DNA of 64,000 nucleotides from Saccharopolyspora flava (GCF_900116135.1 NZ_FOZX01000009.1:62001-126000); one strand, 5' to 3'. Shown: positions 50,646 to 61,019, numbered from the stretch's first letter. Numbers and translations: made by a program. The notes: generated by a model not told the origin, from the letters alone.

Positions 50646-50689
50646 CGATTTCTAGGGAAATCGGGTGCCCGACTTCCATTGAAATCGGA
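50646..50689. repeat. Family 3 dyad repeat, two 24-bp units
   Basis: CGATTTCTAGGGAAATCGGG (from 50646) and CGACTTCCATTGAAATCGG (from 50670), arranged as at 41069-41112 and differing from it at only a few positions over 44 bp. It occupies the divergent space between the GNAT gene and the methyltransferase gene at 50735. Confidence 0.75.
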
Positions 50690-50734
50690 TCAACTCCGTG
50701 AGGCCAGCGGTGGGTTCGTTGTAGGTTCGGGGTG

Positions 50735-51565
50735 ATGGCCTGGCGACGAGGTTGTGAGGCGTGGCTGGTGGACGTGACCGAGGTGGACTGCACGACGCCG
50801 AACGCGGCGCGGATCTACGACTACGACCTGGGTGGTGAGCACAACTTCGCGGCCGATCGCGCCGCTTCGGAGGAGATCCAGCGGACCGTGGCGCCGACCG
50901 GCCCGTTCATCGCGCGGGCGAACCGGGCTTTCCTGCAGCGCGCGGTGCGGTTCTGCCTCGACCAGGGGATCGACCAGTTCCTGGACCTGGGATCGGGGAT
51001 CCCGACCGTGGGCAACGTGCACGAGATCGCGCAGGACCGGCAGCCGGGTGCGCGCGTGCTCTACGTCGACGTCGAACCGGTCGCGGTCGCCACCACCCGG
51101 CACCTGCTGGAGGGCAACGACCACGCCGGGGTCGTGCACGCCGACGTCCGCGACCCCGACGCCGTGCTGGACTCGCCGGAAGCCGCGAGCCTGCTCGACT
51201 TCTCGCGCCCGGTCGCGCTGCTGACCGTGGCCGTCCTGCACTACATCACCCCGCAGGAGCAGACCCGGATGCACCGGTACCGGGAGGTGCTGGCGCCGGG
51301 CAGCGCGGTGGTGATCTCCACGCTCACCGCCGACGAGCGCGCCGAGGAGGCCGAGCGCGTCGAGCGGTTCTTCGCCGAGAACGCCGACACGCAGGTCACC
51401 TTCCGCACCCGCGACGAGGTGCTGGCGCTGTTCGACGGCACCGAGCTGGTGTCCCCGGGAGTCGTGTGGACCCCGCAGTGGCGGCCCGACCCCGCCGACC
51501 CCGCCGGTTGGGAGCCGCACCGGGCGGGCTGCTGGGCGGGCGTCGGACTCGTCCGGGAACCCTAG
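50735..51565 (+). CDS. SAM-dependent methyltransferase, PF04672 type
   Basis: A 276-residue actinobacterial methyltransferase. Family features: TTPNAARIYDYDLGGEHNFAADR near the N-terminus, FLDLGSGIPTVGNVHEIAQ as SAM motif I, VLYVDVEPVAVATTRHLLEGN as motif II and ALLTVAVLHYITP. Function of the family is not established. ATG 50735 is used; GTG 50732 and a later GTG near 50771 (VDVTEVD) are alternatives. The stop overlaps the convergent PfkB gene by 4 bases. Confidence 0.88.
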   Translation: MAWRRGCEAWLVDVTEVDCTTPNAARIYDYDLGGEHNFAADRAASEEIQRTVAPTGPFIARANRAFLQRAVRFCLDQGIDQFLDLGSGIPTVGNVHEIAQDRQPGARVLYVDVEPVAVATTRHLLEGNDHAGVVHADVRDPDAVLDSPEAASLLDFSRPVALLTVAVLHYITPQEQTRMHRYREVLAPGSAVVISTLTADERAEEAERVERFFAENADTQVTFRTRDEVLALFDGTELVSPGVVWTPQWRPDPADPAGWEPHRAGCWAGVGLVREP

Positions 51566-52461
51566 CGCGCCAGGAACTCCTCCAGCCGCGCTCGCGGCGG
51601 GGCCGTCGCTGGTCCGCGCTCCTGGACCGACAGGGCCGCTGCGGCGTTCGCGCGCCGCGCCGCCTCCGCCGGGCCGGTTCCCTCCAGCAGGGAGGCGGCC
51701 AGGACACCGCAGTGGGTGTCCCCGGCGCCGTTGGTGTCGACCGGAGTCGCGGGAAAGCCCGGCACGCGGCGGGTTTCGCCCTCGGTCGAGAGCACGCAGC
51801 CGTTCGCGCCGTCGCGGACCACGACCGCGGCCGGCCCCAGCTCGCGCGCCGCGGTCTCCGGATCCGCGGAACCGGTCAGCACCCGGGCCTCGGCGGCGTT
51901 GCAGCTGAGGACGTCGACGAGCGGCATGACCGCGTCCAGCACCTCGGCGGGGATGTCGGCCACCAGCGGGCACGGGTCCAGCATCACCCGCGAGGGCACG
52001 CCCGGGAGCCAGTCCAGCAGCGCCTCCCGGTTGGAGGCGTGCAGCAGGCTGTAGCCGCTGACGTAGACCACGTCGTCGGGCTCGGTGCGCACCCGCGCGA
52101 GCTGCTCCGGCAGCAGCCGTCCCTCCGCGCCGACACCGGTGACGAAAGTGCGCTCGCCGCCGGGCTCGACCAGCGCCACGCAGATGCCGTTGTCGGCGTC
52201 CTGCTGCTGCGGCTGGGCGAGCTCGATCCCCTCCGCGCGCAGCGCTTCTCGCGCCTGGTCGGCGAAGCGGCCGGTGCCGTGCGCGCCCGCGTAGACCACG
52301 CGGGCGCCCGAGCGGGCGGCCGCCGACATCACGTTGAACCCGCCGCCCGGCAGCAGGTCCGCGCTCTCGGCGAGCACGTCGCCGCCGGTCGGCGGCAGCG
52401 ACGGCACCCGCATCACCAGGTCGAGCACGACCTGCCCGGTGTGCACCAGGCGGCCCGTCAC
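51562..52461 (-). CDS. PfkB-family carbohydrate/nucleoside kinase
   Basis: A 299-residue ribokinase-type kinase. PfkB signature 1 is ADLLPGGGFNVMSAAARSGA, signature 2 is PVDTNGAGDTHCGVLAASLLEG, with the catalytic Asp of GAGD. It phosphorylates a sugar or nucleoside. GTG 52461 overlaps the permease stop by 4 bases, so it is the last gene of a GntR / ADP-ribosylglycohydrolase / permease / kinase operon that mirrors E. coli yegTUVW, in which YegV is the kinase. Confidence 0.9.
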   Translation of the reverse strand: MTGRLVHTGQVVLDLVMRVPSLPPTGGDVLAESADLLPGGGFNVMSAAARSGARVVYAGAHGTGRFADQAREALRAEGIELAQPQQQDADNGICVALVEPGGERTFVTGVGAEGRLLPEQLARVRTEPDDVVYVSGYSLLHASNREALLDWLPGVPSRVMLDPCPLVADIPAEVLDAVMPLVDVLSCNAAEARVLTGSADPETAARELGPAAVVVRDGANGCVLSTEGETRRVPGFPATPVDTNGAGDTHCGVLAASLLEGTGPAEAARRANAAAALSVQERGPATAPPRARLEEFLAR

Positions 52462-53879
52462 GCGGCCGCCTTCCGGCCGCCGCCCAGCAGCGCGTACACC
52501 CCGGCCGAGACGGCGAAGGTGATCACCCAGCCGAGCCCGTTCTCGCCCAGCCACGTCTCGGCGAACACACCGGTGAAGAAGTCGTTGCTGCTGAACAGGT
52601 ATCCGACGACGATCGCCAGCGCCCACGCGCCGAACGCGCGCGGCTCGACACCGCCCCGGTACCAGTAGGAACTGGTGCTGCGCATGTCCATCAGCCCCGC
52701 CGGGTCGTAGCTGCGGCGGTGCAGCATGTCGGTGAGGAACACGCCCAGCCACGCGGTGATCGGGATCGCCAGCAGGCTGATGAAGGTGACGAACGGGTCG
52801 TAGAAGCTGTCGGCGACCAGCATGAAGTAGATCGAGCCGAGGAACGTCACCACCACGTCCACGGCGACCGCGTAGACCCGCTTGATGTTGACGCCCATCG
52901 TCAGCGTCGTCAGACCCGCCGAGTACACCGACAGGTGGTTGGACAGCAGCAGCCCGCCGACCGCCGCGATCAGGTACGGCACCGCCATCCAGGCCGGCAG
53001 CATCGCGCGGATCGCCGCCACCGGGTCCCCGGCGTCGGCCAGCGCCGGATCGCCCGCCGACAGCAGGCTTCCCAGCGAGATCAGCAGGATCAGCGGGATC
53101 CCCGCGCCCACGGCCGCCGAGGCGACCAGCGATCCGGCCTTGACGGCGGGGGACTGGTAGCGCGACATGTCCGCCGAGGCGTTGGCCCAGCCGATGCCGG
53201 TCCCGGCGGCGATCGTGCCCACGCCCGCGATCATCACGCCCACCGGGGCGGGGGAGGCGGAACCGACCGCGTGCCAGTCGATCGTGGCCACCAGGCTGAT
53301 CGCCACCACGACGTTGAGCGCGCCGAAGATCCAGGTCGCCCAGCGCTGCACGGCCACCAGCACCTTGTGGCCCAGGCCGGAGACCACCATCGTCAGCACC
53401 TCGAACACCGCGATGCACAGGATCGTCAGCACCGGAACGGTTTTGGCGTCCCCAGCGGTGCCGAACAGGATCGTGCACAGCGACAGCAGCGCGAACGCGG
53501 CCGTGGTGGTGTTGACCGTCTCCCAGCCGAGCCGCGAGATCAGCGACACCAAGGTCGGCCCGGCGTTGCCGTGCACCCCGAAGACCGCGCGGGAGAGCGT
53601 CAAACCCGGTGCGCCGCCGCGACGTCCGGCGATGGAGACCACGCCGACGATCGCGAACGAGCCGACCGAGCCGATCACCGCGACGATCGCGGCCTGCCAG
53701 AACGCCAGGCCTTCGGCGACCAGGGTGGCGCCCAGGGGTAAGCCCAGGATCGAGATGTTGGCGGCGAACCACACCCAGAACAGCTGCATCGGGTGCCCGG
53801 TCCGCTCGTGCTCCGGAACCGGTTCGATGCCGCGGGTTTCCAGTGCGCTCTCTGCAGGCTCAGTGGCCTCGCGGACCAT
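52458..53879 (-). CDS. NCS1-family nucleobase/cation symporter
   Basis: A 473-residue membrane protein with about 12 hydrophobic segments. The NCS1 pattern is recognisable: QLFWVWFAANISILGLPLGATL in the first helix, GLTLSRAVFGVHGNAGPTLVS, and GIGWANASADMSRYQ in the substrate region. Family members take up cytosine, purines, allantoin or hydantoins. Its operon context (ADP-ribosylglycohydrolase plus PfkB kinase) points to a nucleobase or nucleoside-like ligand. ATG 53879 follows AAGGAGAG, 11 bases after the preceding stop. Confidence 0.9.
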   Translation of the reverse strand: MVREATEPAESALETRGIEPVPEHERTGHPMQLFWVWFAANISILGLPLGATLVAEGLAFWQAAIVAVIGSVGSFAIVGVVSIAGRRGGAPGLTLSRAVFGVHGNAGPTLVSLISRLGWETVNTTTAAFALLSLCTILFGTAGDAKTVPVLTILCIAVFEVLTMVVSGLGHKVLVAVQRWATWIFGALNVVVAISLVATIDWHAVGSASPAPVGVMIAGVGTIAAGTGIGWANASADMSRYQSPAVKAGSLVASAAVGAGIPLILLISLGSLLSAGDPALADAGDPVAAIRAMLPAWMAVPYLIAAVGGLLLSNHLSVYSAGLTTLTMGVNIKRVYAVAVDVVVTFLGSIYFMLVADSFYDPFVTFISLLAIPITAWLGVFLTDMLHRRSYDPAGLMDMRSTSSYWYRGGVEPRAFGAWALAIVVGYLFSSNDFFTGVFAETWLGENGLGWVITFAVSAGVYALLGGGRKAAA

Positions 53880-53890
53880 GCGCTCTCCTT

Positions 53891-54889
53891 CTAGCTGCCG
53901 GACTTCCTCAGTTCGAGCAGACCGTCCACGACGGGTTCCAGGTCGAGTTCGTTGACCTCGCGCACCGGGGTGAGCAGATCCGCCGGGAAACCGGAAAGCC
54001 CGTGCTGCGCACCGAGGATCGCGCCGAGCACGGCGGCGATCGTGTCGGTGTCACCGCCCAGTCCCGCGGCCGTGGTCAGGGCCTCCACCGGCGAGTCGCC
54101 CAGCGCCTCGGCGAGGGCGAACGCCGCGACCATCGATTCCTGGACGGCGACGGACGTTCCGATGACCTTGGAGACAGCGTAGGACAGCGTGGTCCGGTCC
54201 ATGCCCCGAACCCAGCGACGGGCCCAGCGGATCCGGCAGGCGATGTCGCCGCCCGCGCACCACCAGCCCTTGCGCGCGCCCAGCGCGGCGGCGTGCTCGG
54301 CCTGGTCCAGGGCGTCGGGCAGGGATGCGCCGTCGATCCCGGCCGAGACCGCCGCGGCCACCGCCGAGGCGCCCGCGATGCCGATGTTGGTGTTGTGCGT
54401 GAGCTTGCTGGCGGCCACGACCGCGTCGACGAGCCCGTCGAGCTCGGGCGCGGTGGCGATGGCCACCGGGGTGATGCGCATGGCCGCGCCGTTGGTGGTG
54501 CCGTTGCGTCCCGCTTCGTCCGGATCGGCGCCCGATTCCAGCATTTTCAGCGCCCGCTTGGTCGAGGGGCCGAGCAGGTCGGCCAGGCCGCGCGCGACCA
54601 TCCCGGCCTCCCAGTCCAGCAGCGCCTTGGCGAAGACCATCGGGTCGATCGTCCCGGCGCCGCCGACGAGCAGGTCGGCGACCAGCACCGCCTGCTCGGT
54701 GTCGTCGGTGATGGTGCCCGCAGGCAGGTTCGGCGAGATCGGCTGCTCGGCGACGGCGTCGCGCAGCGACCGGATGAAGCCGTAGTGGGTCACGATGTCC
54801 TCGCGGGACATCGATTGGGTCGGCATGCCCAGGGCATCGCCGATCGCCAGTCCGTAGAACGCGCCGAGCGCGCGGTCGCGTGTGCTCAT
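53891..54889 (-). CDS. ADP-ribosylglycohydrolase family protein
   Basis: A 332-residue ARH/DraG-type enzyme hydrolysing N- or O-glycosidic bonds of ribose with two Mg2+ ions. Metal-binding motifs are GLAIGDALGMP, TDDTEQAVLVADLLV and GLGGDTDTIAAVLGAILGA. Members in catabolic operons are thought to cleave nucleosides rather than ADP-ribosyl proteins. ATG 54889 overlaps the GntR stop by 4 bases. Confidence 0.9.
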   Translation of the reverse strand: MSTRDRALGAFYGLAIGDALGMPTQSMSREDIVTHYGFIRSLRDAVAEQPISPNLPAGTITDDTEQAVLVADLLVGGAGTIDPMVFAKALLDWEAGMVARGLADLLGPSTKRALKMLESGADPDEAGRNGTTNGAAMRITPVAIATAPELDGLVDAVVAASKLTHNTNIGIAGASAVAAAVSAGIDGASLPDALDQAEHAAALGARKGWWCAGGDIACRIRWARRWVRGMDRTTLSYAVSKVIGTSVAVQESMVAAFALAEALGDSPVEALTTAAGLGGDTDTIAAVLGAILGAQHGLSGFPADLLTPVREVNELDLEPVVDGLLELRKSGS

Positions 54890-55602
54890 GGGCGGCCAAA
54901 CGTCAGGTGGAACTGGAACCGGTTCGGGTCGAGCAGGCTGGTGACCTGCTCGACGAGCTCGCCGCCCGCGGTGACGCTGGTGCGCACCGCCTGCAGGAAC
55001 AGCTCTCCTTCGGGGCGTTCGAGCAGCGCCGCCATGTCGGCCGACAGCGCCTGGGTGCCGATGACCTGATCGCCCGCCCCGGAGCGCAGCCCGGCCGAGA
55101 GCAGGGTGGCGGTGATCGACCCGTCGAGCAGCCCCTTCTCGGGCAGCTCGCGGAGCTCGCCGGTGGCGGGGATCAGCGAGGTCTCCACCGACACCGGCCC
55201 GGCGGTGCGGTCGCGGCGCAGCCGGCGGATCGCGACGAACTCGGTGAGCCCGAAGCGCTCGGTGAGACCGGGATCGGTGGTGCGTTCGATGGACAGCAGC
55301 TCGGTGCTGATGTCGAATCCGGAGTCGGCGAGCGCGGTGGCCCAGCCGACGGTCTGGTCCAGGGTGACGCCGTCGAAGGTGACGAACGAGCCGACGCCGC
55401 TGCGGGTGGCGATGAGCTCCTGGCGCTGCAGCTCGGAGAGCGCGCTGCGCACCGTGCCGCGGCTGACCTGGTAGGTCTCCGCGATCTGGTTCTCGCCCGG
55501 CAACTGCTCGCCGCGCGCGAGCCTGCCCGAGCGGATCTGCTCGGTGAGCTCGGCGATCAACCGGTCACGTTTCCCGAAGGGAACCTGTCCAGTCCTGTTC
55601 AT
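54886..55602 (-). CDS. GntR-family regulator (HutC/UTRA type)
   Basis: A 238-residue repressor. HTH: LPGENQIAETYQVSRGTVRSALSELQRQ (about 37-65), wing GVGSFVTFDG, then a UTRA domain (FVAIRRLRRDRTAGPVSVETSLIP, ADMAALLERPEGELFLQAVRT). First gene of the four-gene nucleoside-type operon. The ATG at 55602 has AGGA touching it with no spacer, so the mRNA is probably leaderless or starts very near. A CTGTACAG palindrome overlaps this region for autoregulation. Confidence 0.9.
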   Translation of the reverse strand: MNRTGQVPFGKRDRLIAELTEQIRSGRLARGEQLPGENQIAETYQVSRGTVRSALSELQRQELIATRSGVGSFVTFDGVTLDQTVGWATALADSGFDISTELLSIERTTDPGLTERFGLTEFVAIRRLRRDRTAGPVSVETSLIPATGELRELPEKGLLDGSITATLLSAGLRSGAGDQVIGTQALSADMAALLERPEGELFLQAVRTSVTAGGELVEQVTSLLDPNRFQFHLTFGRP

Positions 55603-55613
55603 TCCTGTACAGT
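55590..55613. promoter_or_regulatory. Operator/start-site region of the GntR operon
   Basis: Within 24 bp around the start codon lie two related 8-mers on the plus strand, CCTGTTCA and CCTGTACA, and the perfect palindrome CTGTACAG (55605-55612), which ends 3 bp from the ATG. A GntR dimer bound here would block initiation directly. Confidence 0.5.
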
Positions 55614-55693
55614 AGGGCTACCTGCGGGTAGGCACAACCGACGACACTCACACGGAGTAGTGAAACCCCGCGGAACGCCCCGGTTCGTCCGAA

Positions 55694-55918
55694 TCATCCG
55701 TCCCGGCGCGGGCACCAGCCCCACTTCGTGGAGCCGTAGCGCCAGCGCGTGTCGGGCGGCGGGTACTTCCCGTGCAGGACCCAGCCGTCCTCCTGCCGCG
55801 ACCAGTGGAGGATCTCCTCCTCCCACGGGCGGCACAGCAGCTGCCTGCGTTCCTCGGCCTCCCGGCACACCTCCCAGGTGCGCACGGCTCCCTTCCACAG
55901 GCGTCCGAGCCTCGACAC
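55694..55918 (-). CDS. Small basic, Trp-rich hypothetical protein
   Basis: A 74-residue frame with protein-like, non-alanine-rich composition and many tryptophans (LCRPWEEEILHWSRQEDGWVLHGKYPPPDTRWRYGSTKWGWCPR). Its composition differs from typical shadow frames in this GC-rich DNA, which supports it being real. GTG 55918 is only weakly supported (AGG very close). Lies alone between the GntR operon and the FadD gene. Unrecognised. Confidence 0.5.
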   Translation of the reverse strand: MSRLGRLWKGAVRTWEVCREAEERRQLLCRPWEEEILHWSRQEDGWVLHGKYPPPDTRWRYGSTKWGWCPRRDG

Positions 55919-56005
55919 ACCTGTAGATGGTGCGAGCCTCTTCCCGCGGAGGAAAGGGCCACATCGGGGGGTTCTGGCCCCTCGATGCGGCCCTCGAGCC
56001 CGCGG

Positions 56006-57829
<1,824 letters not shown>

Positions 57830-58017
57830 GGGCGGGAACGTAATCGAGCGTTCTGGCCTGCGCAATGAGGTCCGGACAAATCGGGAGGGGCGGTTCCGAT
57901 CCGTTACGCCGATGCTGCCGGTCGGGTGAATGCGCAGGTCGGGGGATTGACGGCGCCGACCGCACCGGGGGCGGACCCGAGCGTTGCGGGGTCCGCCTGG
58001 TGTCGGCCGGACGGTGA

Positions 58018-58275
58018 TCAGGGACTGGCCCCGGCGTTCCCCGCGATGAGCACGAGAGCGAGGACCGACAGGACGGTGAACACGGCCGCGGGTGGGCCGA
58101 GCACCGAGCGCGCCAGGGCGGCCACGCCGGACAGCGCCCGGCCCAGCACCACCGCGGCCGCGGCCAGCGCGACCAGCACACCGAGGAACATTCCTTGCAG
58201 GACGGTGGAAATCGAGTCGGGAGTGACGACCGGTGGGTCGTTTGCCGACAGCACCGCCGGGAGTATCGTGAACAT
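58018..58275 (-). CDS. Small integral membrane protein
   Basis: An 85-residue protein with two strongly hydrophobic stretches (about 28-48, GMFLGVLVALAAAAVVLG, and 64-82, AVFTVLSVLALVLIAGNAG), separated by a short basic turn. ATG 58275 is preceded by AGGGAG at 6 bases, which supports translation. It is alone on the minus strand, divergent from the HTH pair at 58644. Function unknown. Confidence 0.6.
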   Translation of the reverse strand: MFTILPAVLSANDPPVVTPDSISTVLQGMFLGVLVALAAAAVVLGRALSGVAALARSVLGPPAAVFTVLSVLALVLIAGNAGASP

Positions 58276-58442
58276 GGCGAGCTCCCTTCACGGGTTGTGC
58301 CCGTAGTGAGGGTGATCGTGGATCCGCGCAGCGCCCCCGGTCGTGGCCAAACGAATTCCGGGGGCGTTCGCATGTCCGGCCGGCGATCCGCCGGCCGCGC
58401 GTTCCGAGCCGTGGCCCCAGGCGCTTCTGACGCCTCCCGGCG

Positions 58443-58613
58443 GTGAAATTTCACTTCTCCGTTGAAGTTCTCCTCACCGGGTGAAACACGCCACGATCAG
58501 TATGCGATTACCTCAACAGAGCGTCAATCTCCCTGCTTTCGCAGGACTTGCCGCTCGACGTGCGGAGTGCCAGTATCTGCAGGTCTTCGCAGCTTCAGTG
58601 AAATCAGGTGAAA
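58443..58613. promoter_or_regulatory. Cluster of GTGAAA sites upstream of tandem HTH genes
   Basis: The 368-bp gap 58276-58643 has no gene. It contains a perfect palindrome GTGAAATTTCAC (58443-58454) and further GTGAAA half-sites at 58481, 58598 and 58608, with GTGAAG at 58628. GTGA-n-TCAC is also the pattern bound by BldD-type XRE proteins. The two downstream HTH proteins are obvious candidates to bind here. Confidence 0.5.
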
Positions 58614-58643
58614 TTCCCCGACCAGGGTGAAGGAGACGTCCTG

Positions 58644-59648
58644 ATGGCTCGTCCCGGGAGCCAGATCGGAACCGGAGAGCTCGGCGCGCGGCTCCGCGAC
58701 CTGCGCGAATCCCGCGGCTTGACGCAACTCCGGCTCGGGAGAGCGCTCGGCGTCGCCGTCTCCAGCATCTCCTCCTGGGAGAGCGGGGCGAAGCTGCCGC
58801 CGCCGACCCGGTTGGCCGACTACGCCACGTTCTTCGCCGCCGGAGCCGTTTCCGAGGGCCTGCCGCCGGAGAACGCGCTGACCGGCGAGCAGCGCGAGGA
58901 GCGGCTGCGGCTCAAGCAGGAGCTCGACCGGATGCGCACCGCCTCCGACGAACCCGGCGAAACCGAAGCGCGCCAGGACTTCTGGCACTTCCCCGACGGC
59001 GGACCCGTCCGCATCGTCACCGGCGGGCTCTCCCAGAAGCACTGGTCCCCGCTGGGAAATCCCGGCGAACCGAACTTCCTGTCGCTGGCCCGCTGCGCCG
59101 ACCTCGACGCCGCCGTCGAGCTGTTCGGGCACGTGCGCGCGGCGAACCCGCGCTCCCAGGTCGAGATCCGGCTCGAAGACCTCGGGGACGACGACCTGCG
59201 CGCGCACCTGGTGTTCCTGGGCAGCGGGGCGACGAACCCGTGGGTGGAGTGGCTGACCGCGGAGTGGCCGGTCCGGCAGGTCCCCGACGACGGGATCGCC
59301 GACGGCTCGGTGTTCGAGATCGACGGCGAGCGCAGGCTCACCCCGGTCTTCCGCGGCGACCAGCTCGTCGAGGACGTCGGGCTGCTCGCCCGGATCCCGA
59401 ACCCGAACAACCTCCGCCGCACCCTGACCTTCTGCAGCGGGGTGTTCACCCGGGGCGGCTTCGGCGCGGTGCGCAGCCTGACCGACCTCGAGCTGCGGGA
59501 GCGAAACCTGGCTCACCTCAACGACAACGTCGCCGACCTCAACCGGTTCGGGCTGCTGATGCGGGTGCCGGTGATGCGCCACGTCACCGGCACCCCGGAC
59601 CTGCAGAACCCGGCGAACCGGCTCTACGAGTGGCAACCCCGCACCTGA
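58644..59648 (+). CDS. HTH protein with unrecognised C-terminal domain, copy 1
   Basis: A 334-residue protein. Residues about 10-65 form an XRE-type helix-turn-helix (LGARLRDLRESRGLTQLRLGRALGVAVSSISSWESGAKLPPPTRL). The C-terminal domain (about 115-334) is shared with the next gene: DFWHFPDGGPVRIVTGG, a loop with SPLGNP, AVELFGHVRAANP, LRAHLVFLGSGATNPWV and a late FCSGVFTRGGFGAVR. The alternating beta-alpha look and LG-S-x-x-N motif suggest a Rossmann-like nucleotide fold, but I do not recognise it. ATG 58644 has AAGGAG upstream. Confidence 0.85.
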   Translation: MARPGSQIGTGELGARLRDLRESRGLTQLRLGRALGVAVSSISSWESGAKLPPPTRLADYATFFAAGAVSEGLPPENALTGEQREERLRLKQELDRMRTASDEPGETEARQDFWHFPDGGPVRIVTGGLSQKHWSPLGNPGEPNFLSLARCADLDAAVELFGHVRAANPRSQVEIRLEDLGDDDLRAHLVFLGSGATNPWVEWLTAEWPVRQVPDDGIADGSVFEIDGERRLTPVFRGDQLVEDVGLLARIPNPNNLRRTLTFCSGVFTRGGFGAVRSLTDLELRERNLAHLNDNVADLNRFGLLMRVPVMRHVTGTPDLQNPANRLYEWQPRT

Positions 59649-59659
59649 AGGAGGCGCAC

Positions 59660-60652
59660 ATGGCGGGCCGGTCCGAGCTCGGCGCGCGACTGCGGCAACT
59701 GCGCCGCGAGCGAGGCCTCAAGCAGGGCGAGCTCGCCCGCGTGCTCGGCGTCGCGGTCTCCAGCGTCTCGCAGTGGGAGAACGGGGTGAAGGTCCCGCCA
59801 CCGTCCCGGCTCGGCGACTACGCGACCTTCTTCGCCGTCGAGAACCCCACCCGCAGCGGGAAGATCCCGTCGCCCGCGTCCCTCGGCGAGGAGGCGCGGC
59901 GGGCCCGCGCGGTGCTCAAGCAGGAGCTCGACCGGCTGCGCGCGGACCCGGCCGCACCCGTCGAAGTGCCGGACTTCTGGCGGTTCCCCGACGGCGGCCC
60001 GGTGCGCATCCTCACCGGCCGGGTGCCCGCCCGGAACCTCTCGCCGCTGGCCGATCCGGAGCGGCGCAACTACATCGGGATGTCCAGCTACGCCGACGGG
60101 GATTCGCTCATCGAGCTCTACGGCCACGTGCGCGCGCTCAACCCCGACGTCGACGTGCGCTTCGACATCGCCCGCCGGATCGACCCGCAGGACATGCAGG
60201 CGCACCTGGTGCTGCTGGGCAGTCCCACGATGAACCCGATGCGGCACCAGGTGCGGTTCGGGCTGCCGGTGCGCCAGATCGAGGTCGACGACGTCGGCCA
60301 GGGCGAGATCTTCGAGGTCGCCGACGAGGGACGGCAGTACCGGCCGACGCTGCACGGCGACCGGCTGATCGAGGACGTCGGCCTGCTCGCGCGCTTCCCC
60401 AACCCCTACGACGCCCGCCGCAGCCTGACCTTGTGCAGCGGGGTGTTCACCCGGGGCGGGTTCGGCGCGGTCCGGTGCCTGACCGATCCGCTGCTGCGCG
60501 CCCGCAACCACGAGATCCTGCGGTCGCGGTTCGGCGACTCCGGCAACTTCGGGATGCTCATGCGGGTGCCGGTGGTCCGCAACGCCACCGCGACCCCGGA
60601 CCTGAGCAACCCCGGCACCTGGATCCGGTCCTGGTCGCCGATCAAGAGCTGA
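59660..60652 (+). CDS. HTH protein with unrecognised C-terminal domain, copy 2
   Basis: A 330-residue paralogue of the preceding protein, starting 11 bp after its stop with AAGGAGG before ATG 59660. HTH: LGARLRQLRRERGLKQGELARVLGVAVSSVSQWENG. The C-terminal domain repeats PDGGPVRILTG, SPLADPERRNY, IELYGHVRALNPDVDV, MQAHLVLLGSPTMNPMR, LLARFPNPY and LCSGVFTRGGFGAVRCLTD. Retention of the same motif in both copies argues that the domain is functional. Its TGA is immediately followed, in the same frame, by a VOC domain without a start codon. Confidence 0.85.
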   Translation: MAGRSELGARLRQLRRERGLKQGELARVLGVAVSSVSQWENGVKVPPPSRLGDYATFFAVENPTRSGKIPSPASLGEEARRARAVLKQELDRLRADPAAPVEVPDFWRFPDGGPVRILTGRVPARNLSPLADPERRNYIGMSSYADGDSLIELYGHVRALNPDVDVRFDIARRIDPQDMQAHLVLLGSPTMNPMRHQVRFGLPVRQIEVDDVGQGEIFEVADEGRQYRPTLHGDRLIEDVGLLARFPNPYDARRSLTLCSGVFTRGGFGAVRCLTDPLLRARNHEILRSRFGDSGNFGMLMRVPVVRNATATPDLSNPGTWIRSWSPIKS

Positions 60653-61015
60653 AACGAGCCGAACGCGCTGCTGCGCAACGACCTCGTCACCCCCGACCCC
60701 GGTGCCGCCCGGTCGTTCTACGCGACCGTGTTCGGCTTCGCGCTCGACAGCGAGGGCTACCTGGGCGACGACGACTTCACGTTCCTGCGCCGCCCGGACG
60801 GCCACGAGATCGGCGGCGTCCTCGGCGACCCGGCGGCCACGTCCTCGGCCTGGGGAACGCTGTTCATGGTCGCCGACGCCGACGCGACCGCCCGGCGCGC
60901 CGCGGAGGCCGGAGGCTCGGCCGGCGCCCCCTACGACATGCCCTACGGCCGCATCGCCGAGCTCCACGACCCGTTCGGCACGCCGTTCTCGGTGGGAACG
61001 CCCAAGTTCGGCTGA
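60653..61015 (+). pseudogene. VOC/glyoxalase domain lacking a start codon
   Basis: From the codon after the TGA at 60650-60652 an open, in-frame stretch encodes a recognisable vicinal-oxygen-chelate domain: NALLRNDLVTPDPGAARSFYATVFGF, then GGVLGDPAA, LFMVADADATARRAAEAGG and IAELHDPFGTPFSV. No ATG or GTG occurs until the GTG at 60728, which lies inside the first helix and would remove beta-strand 1. In two-domain glyoxalase-like proteins such a sequence is the second half. It is thus either a truncated remnant, a CTG-initiated protein, or reached by TGA readthrough. Confidence 0.6.
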
Positions 61016-61019
61016 GACC

